NCBI GenBank assembly: GCA_039545295.1
Contig: BCIK01000008.1
Coordinates: 760,487 to 824,486 of the forward strand
Origin: Udeniomyces pyricola
Lineage: Eukaryota; Basidiomycota; Tremellomycetes; Cystofilobasidiales; Mrakiaceae
Direction: 5' to 3'
Length of the DNA: 64,000 nt
Below, one piece after another: positions 36,501-48,296 of this stretch (the first letter of the stretch is position 1; each line of letters opens with the position of its first letter). A program made the position numbers and the translations under genes. Under the pieces are notes generated by a model. That model did no database searches. It was not told the DNA's origin and saw only the letters and a list, made by a program, of their open reading frames with translations.

Positions 36501-37509
36501 TGCATTCGGTCAGGATCCGACAAAGTACGGGGAAAGCGGTGATACTCATCGCTGGAAATTGAAGAATAAGAGGCAAAGTACGACCGGTTAATCACGTGGC
36601 AGAGAAGGATGGCCGTGCAGATAGACAGGATCGCGACGCACCCGTTCCGACGAAAAGGAGAAAGTGACCAAACGAGGCACTGGCCGTATCGATGAACTTG
36701 TTGTAGATGGGCACGGCAATCTGAGGAAGATTGAGGGTAACATTCAGCAGGTGACGTTGCGTGAAGAAGAGGCGGCAAACGGAACCAATGATGCTCGGCT
36801 ACTCACCGCAGCTCCCAAGCCAAACGGCAAGATCATGCCAGCAGCACTGATGGAAAGGGATGCACGAGCGTTCTTCTTGACGACCGATATGTCGACCTGA
36901 GCGAGGATGATGCCGGAGAAACATGCATATTGAGGAGTATCAGTGTGAAGATACGAAGACGAGCTGTGGTATCAGGAGGCGATCGGTATGCATGTAAATC
37001 AGGAACGCTGCGGCTAGGTCTACGCTGGGGCGGCTACTTACCTCGAGCCCGACGAGAAAGAGGAAAAGAACCAGCCCGATGGTTGACACCAAGTTGAGAT
37101 ACGACAAGCTCTGTGTGGGAAAGATGGCCTTGCTGAAGCCAGGGATGCGGCCGAATGCGGTCGGACCTAGAAGAATCCCTCCGAGGACTTCAGCAATAAC
37201 CTTGGGCTGTCGAAGCTTGGCAAGGGGAATTGAGAGAGCTTGAGTGAAGACCATGATCAGGGTGAGTTGGATGATGAAGAGTGTGATAGGCTGACAGGGA
37301 AGAACGAACGGAGAATTTAAGAGAAAGAAACGAATAGGTGAGTAACGGCATCAAGTCGGCCAAGGGAGTAGCAGAATCTCGGAGGGTGTACACACGTTGG
37401 ACGCATTGAAGGCAGACGGGTTGTCGCCTCCGAGTACGCCTGCTTGTGATGAGGTGACTGATGCCCGTGCGACGAGACGAAGGACCGAATCGGGTAGGTA
37501 GGAAAGCAT
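33541..37509 (-). CDS. KHA1: K+/H+ antiporter of the CPA2 family (KHA1-like)
   Basis: Kha1-type exchangers swap K+ for H+ across endomembranes (Golgi-like in yeast) and set lumenal pH. Exon 1 is 37396-37509 ([20 protein letters not shown] to NASN), exon 2 37042-37290 starts [17 protein letters not shown], then many short exons follow. Membrane segments include [89 protein letters not shown] and a late block [20 protein letters not shown]. The [12 protein letters not shown] and GNDVVGW motifs are the exchanger core with its ion-binding Asp. A soluble C-terminal part of about 400 residues (from [10 protein letters not shown] on) matches the regulatory tail of fungal Kha1, ending MAKKQPMDV. Total is estimated at 850-900 residues; not every internal splice was fixed. 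Confidence 0.88.
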
Positions 37510-38754
37510 ATTGTGGGACGAGTGGAAGCGGTCAGGAAGGGTAAAGACAGGTAGGGATGAGCGTGGTGTGGGCTGTGATGATGGTGGGCGGATGGTTTGG
37601 AGCGTGTGGGCGCGGAGGAGAATCGACTAGCGAGTTCGTCCAAGCGTGGAATGGATTGATAGAGCAATGAAAGTGAAATCAAGAACCGAAGCAGGAGGAT
37701 CGAACGAGTCGAAGGTGAGCGTTGGCAGTTGATCAAGGGAAGAAGAATAACGTCGCAAAGGAAGGAAAGACTTGGAAAGACGGGAACCTCGGAGGCAACC
37801 GCTCCGAGGCCCGGTTCATAAAGCCTGAGCCCGTACCTGATCGAGTGAGAGGTCAGTGCGCAACGGAGAAGGAGAAGGAGCGGGACAGAGCTCGAGAAAG
37901 AGAAGGAAAGAGAGAGGGGAGAGGGGCGGCCCTGACTCGACAGGGGGGAAAGGGAGGAGGTATTCGATCGAATATCAGGTGGGACTGGGAAGGAAAGCCC
38001 GGCCCAAGGCGGCTCGGAAGTAGCCCGGAAAACGAAAAGAGGACCGCCGAATTCTTGGCCAGAAACGTGTGTGTAGGGCTAGTAGTAGTGATGGAGTGAG
38101 AGATAGTTGATAGAGATAGTCAGACACAGGCTTGGTTGGTGGAGATGTCGAAGCGAGCGATGGTCGATGATGTCGAATGCGAAGGCGGAGGGAGGGTGAA
38201 AGGACTGAACAGATCTAGAGCTGTTGATCGATAATCGTTGATTCTCATGAGCTTGGATTTGCGTGGTGGCAGGCCAGAGCCTCAGCTGCGCATTTTCTTG
38301 TCTAAGCCTCGGCTTCTTAATCGGCCACAGGCCAAGTCTCGCAATCATGCAATGATGTGCTCGATCGACGATCTCGCTCCTTGCTCGCACCTTTCACTGC
38401 CCCACGAACACCGGACCATTATACATGGATCTTTCCTTCGCCTGCAGTTTCGCCTTTCTCATAGCACTAGCCGTGTCTTGACTCGAGCCTTGCATACCTC
38501 AACCCCGTCACTGCTCGCGCCCTTTTCCACGTCAACCCGTGGTAGCTGACCGTGTAGTATACATACATAGATCATGATGTTGGCATCATCACATGGTCTC
38601 TAGAGTGTTGATACAGACCGCGCGCTGCACGTTGTTCCAACTGCGTCTCCCATCATCAGATCTTTCGACGTTTGGTTTGCAGTCTGGGTCATATTCAATC
38701 GTCATTCACCATCAACGTCGACCCCCAGAATACAAGCGAAACCGACTATCAAAA
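37510..38754. other. Intergenic, KHA1 upstream / PNC1 3' flank
   Basis: About 1.25 kb between two minus-strand genes. The KHA1-proximal 600 bp is purine-rich on the plus strand (AAAGGAAGG, GAGAAGGAGAAGG near 37860), that is, pyrimidine-rich on the sense strand, as expected for a promoter and 5' leader. Frames at 37722-38099 and 38238-38549 (+) show no similarity and are not called. Confidence 0.45.
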
Positions 38755-40127
38755 TCAGACCACCTTCACGCCCCAAACTTCCCTCAGCTCCTGCAAAGTC
38801 TCGGCTGCACCTCGTGGACCGCCCACCGCGCGGGTCCCTCTTTCGACGAGCGTTACGTCAAAACCAAACTTCCTCGCATCGATCGCGGTAGCTCGAACGC
38901 AGTAGTCGAGAGCCAGACCTACGATGGAGACGTGCGTGATGCCTCGAGAATGGAGCTGTCGAGCGAGTGGCGTGAACAAGCTGTATTGGTTCTGAGCACA
39001 CCAAGAGATGTCTTGGTCAGTATTTTTCAACCATGTCCTGAGAAGATGGGCAAAGGGGATCATGATTAGAGACAAGTCCTTACGTCGGCAAAGGCGGAAT
39101 AGGAGTCCAGCTCAGGGTTCGTACCCTGCATGCATCCCACACGGACGAAGAGAGAGAGAAAGGATCCATAGAACTTCTTTCGTTAGTATGCATTTAGGTT
39201 CTTGACAGCTGTAGCAGGCGCAGACGCACCTTCCTCACGATCTCGACGTCGACCTCGCCTGGCTTGTCAATGAGGGCGTCAAGACGTTGCTGGAGTCCAG
39301 CTTCCATGTTCCATCCCTGTCGAGAACCTCACGTGACACTCAGCACTTCAAGTCGACGGAAGAGACAGAGAAGAGATGGAGAGAGAGGCCTCACAGGCGT
39401 TCTAGTAATGCAGTGATCCGGCCTATAAAAGCCACAAGGAGACTTAGCATGAGAAGGAATAAGTGTGACGTAAGCGTCGGCGACGTGGCTATCTTACCAG
39501 AGCATCTGGCTTGTTGTTTCGCCGCCTTTGGCATTGAGAAGCGGGACTTGAATCTCTTGAAATGCGGGTTTATCATGTCTTGATGCAAAAGAGATGTGCT
39601 TGGGTGGATGGGCTGACGCAGCAACGATGTCAGCTAAAGAACGGAAAAAGAACGTGCTGAGTGGAAGTGCCAGGGACGATTATGTGTGGGACTCACAGTC
39701 CTGTTATATGCATATGAGGAGACTGTTAGTCTGACGGTTGTTAAGCCCGGGAGAATACCATTATCCAGATCACAGGTTACTGACGAGGCTGGCACAGATG
39801 AGAGTAAATCCTCCGTGGTCGACGAGATCATAGACGACAGGGAGAATCTCGTTTCCTTGATCGACAGCTAGCGAGCCGCCAGGAAGAAAGTCGTTTTGGA
39901 TATCTGCTAAATGACCGACGTTATTATTGCTGACGACATGCCTTGGAGCCGAAATTAAAGTATGTGAACAGTAAACTTGCCAACCAGGATAAGGGCGCCG
40001 CTAGAGATCAAAGAAAGGATGATGATACATTAATGGAGACACAATCGCCGGTCAGTCTTGGCCGTACACGTGGCCGGAGTTGGAATATATCACACGGTGG
40101 CATTGCGTATTTGATTGACCTAGACAT
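38755..40127 (-). CDS. PNC1: Nicotinamidase of the NAD+ salvage pathway
   Basis: The enzyme hydrolyses nicotinamide to nicotinic acid and ammonia, feeding NAD+ salvage and relieving sirtuin inhibition. Nine exons sum to 220 residues (yeast 216): 40120-40127, 39981-40000, 39785-39906, a proposed 4-nt exon near 39708-39711, 39498-39612, 39395-39422, 39230-39316, 39084-39125, 38755-38991. Blocks: ALILVADIQNDFLPGGSLAV with the catalytic Asp, HPPKHISFASRHDKPAF, WPDHCITRTP, NPELDSYSAFAD and GLALDYCVRATAIDA with the nucleophile Cys. The usual DWHPP metal motif reads DSHPP in this model: Asp and His ligands stay, Trp becomes Ser. Intron 2 is a GC-AG intron (gcaagt). Exon joins were chosen by phase and homology; the 4-nt exon is the weakest step. 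Confidence 0.87.
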
Positions 40128-40459
40128 GATGTGTACTTGTGTTGGCGATGGAGGATGGGCGGCGATGGCGATGAGAATAATATGTGGATGACGGGGTTCC
40201 TGGAGTTGAGTTGTGGATGTACGATGTGGATGATAGATCGATGGATGGACATATACATGATGAGTCGATAATTAAGTTAATTGAATATAATACATTCGAT
40301 CTCCAAAAACACGAACCTCAAGGGTAATCCCAATTGTATAACCGCAACTCACCGTTCCACCGTACCTACCACTCCCATTTACAGCCTGTGTCCAATTCTC
40401 CAACAGTCCTCTTCTCCTCACCCTTCACACACCACACCCGAATAGACCGGACCGTCATC
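40128..40459. promoter_or_regulatory. Divergent PNC1/coilin upstream region
   Basis: 332 bp between divergent start codons. Short TGGATG repeats lie near 40190-40245 on the PNC1 side; the coilin side is C/T/A-rich. No other feature is seen. Confidence 0.45.
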
Positions 40460-43148
40460 ATGCGCATCAGGGTCTCAGTCCTTGCTCCTCTTCCACCGCT
40501 CAAAGCATGGTTCCTCATCCCTGCCCCCACCACGGAATGCTTCACGATCATTGACCTCAAGTCTTACCTTATCAGACAATTGCCCTTTTCCCTCGACTGT
40601 GTTTCCAAACCGGAAGACCTCCGCCTCGAGGTTGATGAGTTTGAGCTGCTTGACGGTTCTAAATTTGAGATTTTAAATGGCGAGAAGGATATCCTTTGGT
40701 CAGTGCCGTCGCGTCTGTACACGCTGAATTGTGTATCTGACTCTGACAGGTACCGTGAGATGATAAACGAGACTTATACTCCGGTCATGCCCTTGTTCAC
40801 GCAGTGTCAAGCTATCTCCAACAGCTACTCTGACATCGTCCAAGAAGCACAAGAGCCGATCGCGACCTCCCGCGGGTCGGTCGTCTCAACATTGGCGTGA
40901 TGATCATCGTCGTTTGTCGGATCTTCTTGGTTACTGATCAACGATGTATCCCTTTCCCCTCATAGACTCGAATACAGCAACTGTACCTCCTACTGTTCAG
41001 TCAACTGCCAGCACCTCAACTCGTAAAAAGCGAAAGCTCTCGCTCTCAACGTCCGATCCAGTGCCAACCTCCTCGACCAATGTCGATTCTCTTCTCCCCA
41101 AATCGAAGAAACCTAAGTGTTCCAAGGTCTCTTCGCCTCTTCCGGTAGCGTCTCCAATCAAACCAACGGAATCTAAAGCGAGGAACAAGAAGACAAAGGC
41201 GGCCGCGCCCCTTCCACCAATACTCAAGCCGACACAGTTGTCGATCTCTTCCTCCTCCTCTTCCTCGTCTGATGACGATGACACTGCTGGTCAGAAATCA
41301 ACGACTTCTTCCTCGTCGTCCAGCTCATCGTCCTCATCGTCGGACTCGAGCTCTGATTCTGATTCGGACTCGGACTCGGGCCCAGATCAGACCTCCTCCA
41401 AACGCGTGCTTCCTTCTGACTCGGTACAGTCCAAGGCTTCCGTCCCCCCAGCCCCTTCCAAACCTTCTCTTAGTACTACTTCCTCCAGTACCAACCCTCC
41501 CACCAAAGCCCAGATCAAACCCTCTTTCCCCGTCATCCTCAATCCAAAGCCTACGGGCCAGCCTCCAGTCCCTCCCGGCCAAGGTCTGTCCGCCACGCAC
41601 GAGCGCAACGTCCGACGACGTAAGAAAAAGGCGGCACTCAAAGCAGAGAGAAAGACGGCCCTAGCTAAAGCAACCGCATCCAATCAGTCTCCACCTGCTA
41701 TCGATGGCACCACTCCCATCTTGACGACGCCTGTCTCCGCAGACGATACCGTCGCTATGAGAACCGAGACCGTCGGCAATGCTGCCGTCGTCTCGACAAC
41801 GACTGTTCAGCCCGAATTCTCCATTTCATACACCACCTCGGCCAACAAAAATAAGAAGCACTCCTTCCGAGATCTCGCCGCAACACCCGCTACTAAGACG
41901 GTATTTTCGCCAGCGACGACGGCGGCTGCTGCTACGCAGCCACCCAACCAGCCGAGCGTCCCTTCGCCACTTGCATCCACACCTGCTCATGCTTCACAAG
42001 CATCCACCACTTCGACTCCAGTCCCGGTCGCTCGCGCCAACAAAAACCAGGCCTCTCGAGTAAATGACTCAACCCACACGCCCAAATACTCCTCCGTCCC
42101 GCCTCCCGCTAAACTCACTACCCCGGCCTCAGCAACGCCCGCCTGGCCGGCTCGGGTTGACAACCGATTCCAGTACCCGGTCCCTTCGGACAGAGACCCG
42201 GCGAGCTTGCCGAAGGGCATGTTTGTGACGTCTGTGGATGTCGAGACCGAGGCGTGGGAGGTCGCGCAGGTCCAAGGTGGATCGGGCGGTATTAGTGGTG
42301 GTGTGGAGGTCGCGTTGCCGTTCGCCCAAGTCGAGCAGCAGCAGTCGAGAGTGGAAGCTAGAGGGATCAAGGCGGATGGCAAAGCGAGTAAGGGCAAGAG
42401 TAAGGCTTCAGCTGATACGCCTCAAGATGAAGACGGGTCGCTCGGATGGGAGGCGTACATTCGACAGGAAGAAGCTAGGGGAGAGGATGAGAGGGCTAGG
42501 ATGGAAGTTGCTGCCCTGGTCGCTGGCGATGTGGCCATGGCAGTGGATGATTCGACGGTAGAGGGCACGACCAGCCGTGAATGTGAATACGTAGCACCCT
42601 TCTCGACCGTGGAAGGGTGGGCCGAGCTCGAGCAAGACATGTCGGGAGGGCGAAAGATCTCAAATGCAGCCGATTTGTCACCTGGAAGTGTCGTGATCTG
42701 GAAGGTACGTTTCTTCATCCGCCATCGATGTTTTACTGCTCACACTCCCTAGATCCATAACTTGGAAGAAAAACGGAATGCTTACCATCTTGCTGCCTGG
42801 AACCATTTTGCTCGTCTGATTTGATTATTCGAACGCAATCAAACGCTGCTCTAGGAAGTCATCCTCAATCCTTACACTTTCTCACCCGAACTTACCCTCC
42901 ATGCCGCCACCAAGATCGATCAGACTCCCACTCACGTGATTATTCGTCTGTTGGAGCGTCCGTTGCCCCCGTCGGAAGACGACGAGGAATGGTATGAAGA
43001 GCCGGAGCCGCGTCATTGGGAAGACGATGGGTTCGAGAGTTTGCAAGACGCGCTCAAGTGGAAGGCTTTGTGGGGAGATAGGTTGAGAAAGATTGCATTG
43101 CAGGACGTTGAAGCAATGAACTGGCGTGTCATACCAGGTCGGGCATAA
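40460..43148 (+). CDS. Coilin-like protein (Cajal body scaffold candidate)
   Basis: Coilin scaffolds Cajal bodies, where spliceosomal snRNPs mature. Exon 1 (40460-40698) reads MRIRVSVLAPLPP, KAWFLIPAP, TIIDLKSYLIRQLPFSL and LRLEVDEFELLDGSKFEI then EKDIL, matching the coilin N-terminal self-association domain along its length. The large exon (40966-42704) is disordered: KKRKLSLS nuclear-signal-like patch, a Ser/Asp run with alternating SD, and RNVRRRKKKAALKAERK. The last exon (42855-43148) joins to give GSVVIWKEVILNPYTFSPE, resembling the FWKELIDPR part of the coilin C-terminal Tudor-like domain. Phases require a small extra exon; GTACC at 40750-40754, flanked by ag and gtgaga, fits and gives 758 residues. 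A longer exon ending near 40800 would also fit. S. cerevisiae and S. pombe lack recognised coilin. Confidence 0.7.
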
Positions 43149-43600
43149 ATTGTGATATCATGCACATGACTTCAGCTGTTAGTACGCGTACGGTGCTTGC
43201 GGGCCGGTGGGTACACCTAGGCAATAGCGGAGATACGGATCTGTCGGCATCGGCAGACTGAACTTTAAAGCAAAACATATATATATATATATCGAAACGA
43301 GGGATACAACCTGACCCGCGAATCACTGGTGAAAATACGGCACGCGGCCGGCTAGACAGTCACGTCAGTGGTTACGTAACTCTGACGACTGTCCGGGGGG
43401 CGTGTTTGCTGTTGTTCGCTTGTTCCGGAACGTCCGGGATCGGCAGGCTGAAGCAACCAGGAAGCAACATATATATCTCGACCACTACCACTCCCTCCTT
43501 TCGCTCGCTCTGGCAATCTTACTGGCTCTACGACCTTCCCACGGCCTCCGCACAACTCGGAAGCCATCTATCACTTTGGACTCTTTGTCACCCAGCCACC
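43149..43600. promoter_or_regulatory. Intergenic, coilin 3' flank / PTC5 upstream
   Basis: About 450 bp between two plus-strand genes. It has an alternating AT tract near 43278-43292. An open frame continues upstream of the chosen PTC5 start (from about 43406) but the ATG at 43601 follows gccacc and begins a clear mitochondrial presequence. Confidence 0.45.
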
Positions 43601-46600
43601 ATGCTTCGCGCTGTTCGAGCATCGCCACGAATGACGTGCTGCTCACGTCCTTTCTCCCCAACGCTTCATCATTCAGTGGCCTCCTCTCCCTTGGTCTTGG
43701 CCCGCTTCAAGTCATATAACACTCCCAACACATCGCCGTCATCATCATCGCACACTGCTCCGCCGAAGAAACACTCCCTGGCTTCCTCGCTTCACATTCC
43801 TCCTCGGAAACCAGCCCCCACACCCACTCCATCTACGCCTGCAACTGATCCTGCATCACCGGCCCCAAAAGCTAGCTCGTCTTCCATATGGTTTCGTTCC
43901 GAAAAGGAGAAGAAACAGTGGGGCGATTCAATCTACTGGGGATGTGCTTTGATCATGGCAGGATTTTTAGGCTACACGGCCATCAACAGAGTCACCACAA
44001 CGCCAGAGGAAAGGGAAAAGAAACTGAGCGACTACCGCAATTATACAACGGAAATTCACGAGACTCGATATAGGTCAGTTCTCTCGAGGGAGCTGAGACA
44101 TGAGAATGAGGATATGTTCGGTCACGAGAGATACTGACATGACTGATGTACTGATGTTCCGCATCGACTCGCCATCGTTGAATCCAGGCAACCGACCCGT
44201 GCGGGTGAGCTCAAGAACGCTACGCTCCTACTTTTGCTCGTACTATGCCATATTCCTACTGACCCATGGGTTCTTTTACAGACCCAAGCGACGTTCGCGT
44301 TGATCGATGGAGGGTTGTCAGTGCCGAACACGCCGATGACATCCTCAAGGCCTCCGAAAAATCGACTGTCGTTACTCGCCCGGGCAATCCCGTTGTCAGG
44401 TTCGACACCAGTTCGATCGCTGCTAACGGACCGATCGAAGATCGAGAACACGATGGTGTCGTGAGAGGCCCAGAGGGAGAGTGAGTAAGGTTTCATGATG
44501 AGCCTCACAGATGGATTGAACGGAGTACTGATGCCGATGTCGATGCGTTTGGTATGTTTTTCGTTGAAAATTGCAGCCTTTGTTTCTTTGCTGTATTTGA
44601 GTGAGGATTTTCGACTTGAACTTCAAATCAAGCAAGAGTCATGGAGGGAATGCTTGTACTGATTGCTTCCTTTGCCAAACAGTGGTCACTCTGGCCCTCA
44701 GACCGCTCATCTCCTCTCCCAAACCCTCATTCCTACCACAGCGCTCTCCCTCTCGTCTCTCTTTGCCGGAAACCAACCCTTCTTCGATCTCTCTCCCGAA
44801 GCGAACGAACCCAAACCAATTTCTCACCTCGAGAGCTGGCGACGCTGGCTTCTCGATGAGAGCTTTGGTGCATCTAGGAAGGGATCCGGCCCGACACCGC
44901 TCGATCCTCGGTTGGCCGACTTGAGCCGAGACCCGGAGATGGTCAAGAAGTGTCTGCAGAGCGCTTTTGAGACGCTAGATGGCAGCATCGTTTGGGATCG
45001 TACGTCAAACACGTGGCCGACTTACTTCGATGACAGCGCCCAATCGACTGACTCGTATTTTTGACTGCTTCTTCGATGCACCTACCCGTCTTAGCCGTCA
45101 AACTTCTCGCTTCTGCACCAAAATCGTTAGTATATCATATGATTGTATCGATGGGTGTCATTCTATGCGTTGGGTAAAAGACTGATTGCTCCTGATTCAC
45201 GTCTCCGTACAGGCCCGATGCCAAATTCCGCGAGCGAGCGTATCCCATCTTGAACCCTGCTCTCGCGGGTGCATGTGCTTTGTTGACTTACGTCGATTGC
45301 GCCAAGGACGATCTCTACGTAGCTCTTGCAGGAGATTGCCGGGCCGTGGCTGGATATTGGGTGGAGAAGGAGAAGAAGTGGAGGGTTGAAGTTTTGACTG
45401 AAGATCAGACTGGGTAGGTCTTTGGCCTTCAATCCCTCTTCACGCAACTTTCTACTCTGCCTCTTCCAAGAGCATAATCTTTCCTAATTCGCGCTGCCTG
45501 CTTGACCCGCAATTTTCCTCGTGTTTTAGACGTAACCCGAACGAATTGGCTAGGTGAGCTTTGCGTCCCGTGATTCTGGATTGAGATCCATATCTGTCAC
45601 CAACGCTCAGTATCAGTCTCTGACGAGCTCTCACTATCACACCGGATTCTACTTACCAGGATACAAGCTGCCCACCCTCCGAGCGAGCGGAACGACGTGA
45701 TCCGAAACGGCCGGGTTCTAGGAGGTTTGGAGCCTTGTCGCGCCGTACGTATCTTGACTTGAACACTCTTAACCAAGCTGCTATGTGTTCATACCAGGTT
45801 GCGATTGAAGACAGGACCAATACTGATTTTTCCTTTCCTGTGTTTTTGGGGATCCAGTTTGGTGACGCTAGATACAAGTGGCCGCTCGGTATTCAAGAGC
45901 AGTACGTCGTTTCTGTACTTTCCGGGTTTTATCGCCTGCTGTGACCTCACTGACACAGAAACATTAACCACGTCTCTTGCCCGTACCTTCTGTCATAGAC
46001 TCGTCGAAAACCTTCTTCCTCTCTCTACCAAACGCCCTCGATCGCCCAACGGTCTTTACAAGACGCCTCCTTACGTGACGGCGAGGCCGGAAGTCACCCA
46101 TCGGAAGATCTCGGTAGGAAGTGGCTCTATGCAAGGAGATTTGGACGGAGAGCTAAGATTTTTGGTCATGGGTGAGTTTTTCCCGTCGGAAGTGGTCGCG
46201 CGGTTTATGGTTCTGCTTTTCTCGTCCGACAAAGACAATGGTTGACCTCCTATTTCCATCTGTCCTCATTTTGCAACGTCTACTCAAACATCCCTTCTTG
46301 GTTCTTAGCAACTGATGGCCTGTACGATCAACTCTCGAACGAATCCATCGTCGCCGTCGTCGGTCACGCCCTCAACAACCCGACGTTCTCCGGCACGGTG
46401 CCAAAAGCGCAGGTGCTGGCCGAAGTCATGACGGGAGAAGCTGGAGTAGATGGAAAGAAGGGTAAAGGGTTGAGGAAAGATGAGTTGGAGGGAACGTTTG
46501 TATTTGGCCAGGTGAGTTCGGTCGTAGCTTTTCTTCAACGTATCGCTGCCAATTTCACTTGGATGGTGACTGAGATCATCCCCCCTTCCTTCTATGCTCT

Positions 46601-46990
46601 TGTTTCGTTCCTCTTGCGCCTGAGGAATCTTGTTTAGGATACCAACTACTCTACTCACCTCATCCGAAACTCGTTAGCAGGTGGAGACGAATCCGCCATG
46701 CGCAAGTTGCTTTCTGTCGAAGTGAGTCGATCCACTCGGCCTTTCCACTTAGCCAAGACTCTCGCATCTTTCCCCGTGGCCTCATCCTTTCCAGTTTTTT
46801 TCTTCCTTTGACTACGACCGATGCAAAGACACTGACTCTTGACTGCCTTGCTCCCGATTAGCCCCCGATCAGTCGGTATCAACGCGACGACACGACGGTC
46901 AAAATTGTGTTCTTTGGTCAAGAGCCGGCGCCGCTGGTCGGCAAACCGATCCCGTGGAAGGATCGGTTGTCGGCTGCTCTTTGGAATTGA
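43601..46990 (+). CDS. PTC5: Mitochondrial PP2C phosphatase (Ptc5 / pyruvate dehydrogenase phosphatase)
   Basis: PP2C enzymes of this type dephosphorylate and reactivate the pyruvate dehydrogenase E1-alpha subunit in mitochondria. Fourteen exons give 667 residues: 43601-44073, 44188-44204, 44282-44480, 44577-44600, 44683-44999, 45095-45125, 45213-45413, 45531-45554, 45660-45744, 45858-45901, 45999-46171, 46309-46511, 46638-46721, 46862-46990. The start MLRAVRASPRMTCCSRPF is an Arg/Ser-rich presequence; a single helix IYWGCALIMAGFLGYTAI follows near residue 110-130. Metal-binding PP2C motifs are CFFAVFDGHSGPQTAHLL, LYVALAGDCRAVAG, VMATDGLYDQLS and QRDDTTVKIVFF, all with their Asp residues. Exon 2 is 17 nt. 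Substrate is inferred from family and targeting, not shown. Confidence 0.92.
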
Positions 46991-47331
46991 GTTGGAAGAA
47001 CATGGTTGTGATGAATGGGTGTGCGGTTGTATCTGAGAAGTCAAATGGTGCAAAGAAGACAGAAAGTAAGAATGAAAGAGAAAAAGCAGATCATCGAGAG
47101 AATTTGAGACAGCTGTCTTATAAGATATGGTCATGTGATTACTTAGGTCGATGTGCTTTGGTTCGCTCAACGCCGTCGAGTCTTGGTATCTTGTTTCTGA
47201 CAGCAACCCCTCCCCATCGAGCACCCGGCCCTCCGTATCCTGCACTACTCACCATCACGCGCATCCGACGCATCCACTCGTGATATCCTCTGTACTCCCT
47301 AGCCTGTTTACTGTGCCATCAACGAGCCATC
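46991..47331. promoter_or_regulatory. Intergenic, PTC5 3' flank / NFKBIL1-like upstream
   Basis: About 340 bp between two plus-strand genes. The right half is C-rich with GCATCC-type direct repeats near 47262. No other gene is supported. Confidence 0.4.
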
Positions 47332-48259
47332 ATGCCCTCTGATTACGCGACCAAGCTAAACCTGTTCGCTTCACTCTCCTTTCTCTAAAACACCCTATTC
47401 CACTCCTCCCTTCTGACGCTAACATCTTCCTTTAACTCTTGTCTTCGCATACTCACGCACAACCCCTGCACTCTTGCCTCTTTGCTTGTCGGTGTTGGAC
47501 AGCAAAGAAACTCCGACCGAACGTGCTCGGCGTGAAGAGAAAGCCTTTCGGAAAGCGGCGCGACGAGCGCGTCGAGAGCAACGTCATGGACCGTCTTCCA
47601 ATTCCACTACTACCCATACTTCTTCTGCTGCTGCTGGAGGCTCCCCTTCTTCTTCCTCCTCTACCTATCGTTCCCATCGAACTCACAAACGACATGATTC
47701 GCCACCTTTGTATGAGTCTCATCGATATCGTGCTCAGGCTCCGTTGACGACGCCTTCACCACCTCGACCGACGCCACTCCGTCCTCTCCCAACAGACTCT
47801 CCACCTCACCCTCACGGCTCTCGTCCCCCAACTCATTCGTACTACTCCCAAGCCGCCTCTCACGATGCCGCATTCGAACAACGCCTTCGTGATCTTCATG
47901 CGGAGGATACGGGCTCTACGGCCTCGGCCTCGTTGGACAGTTGGGAGACGGGGAGGGAGTTTGGGAAAGGGTTGGGATGGGGTGACGAACCGTATGTCGG
48001 ACAGAGGATCCCGAAGCGATGGGCTGAGAGGGAAGGAAACGTTTGGTATGATCCTAGAGGTGGGTATGCAGAGGATTTGGGAGGTGGGAAGAGTAGTGCA
48101 AAAGGATTTAGGGGTCCAGGAGGGTTGGATGAAGAAGAGGCTTATGTCGGTACGTCTAGGATCTCGTTTTTTGTTTTGTTTTTCTGTCGAGTTTCCAATC
48201 TGAGCCGGAGAATGATCTCTCTTTTTTCCGATGGTCGTTATAACGTTGTGTGTCCACTT

Positions 48260-48296
<37 letters not shown>

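Noticed and set aside
37722..38549. Two plus-strand frames between KHA1 and PNC1
   Set aside because: Charged low-complexity products with no splice support or similarity.
44601..44682. Exon joining via TCATGGAGGG in PTC5, giving FDHGGNA
   Set aside because: The acceptor at 44682 gives VFDGHSGPQTAH, the exact PP2C motif, so the earlier AG is intronic.
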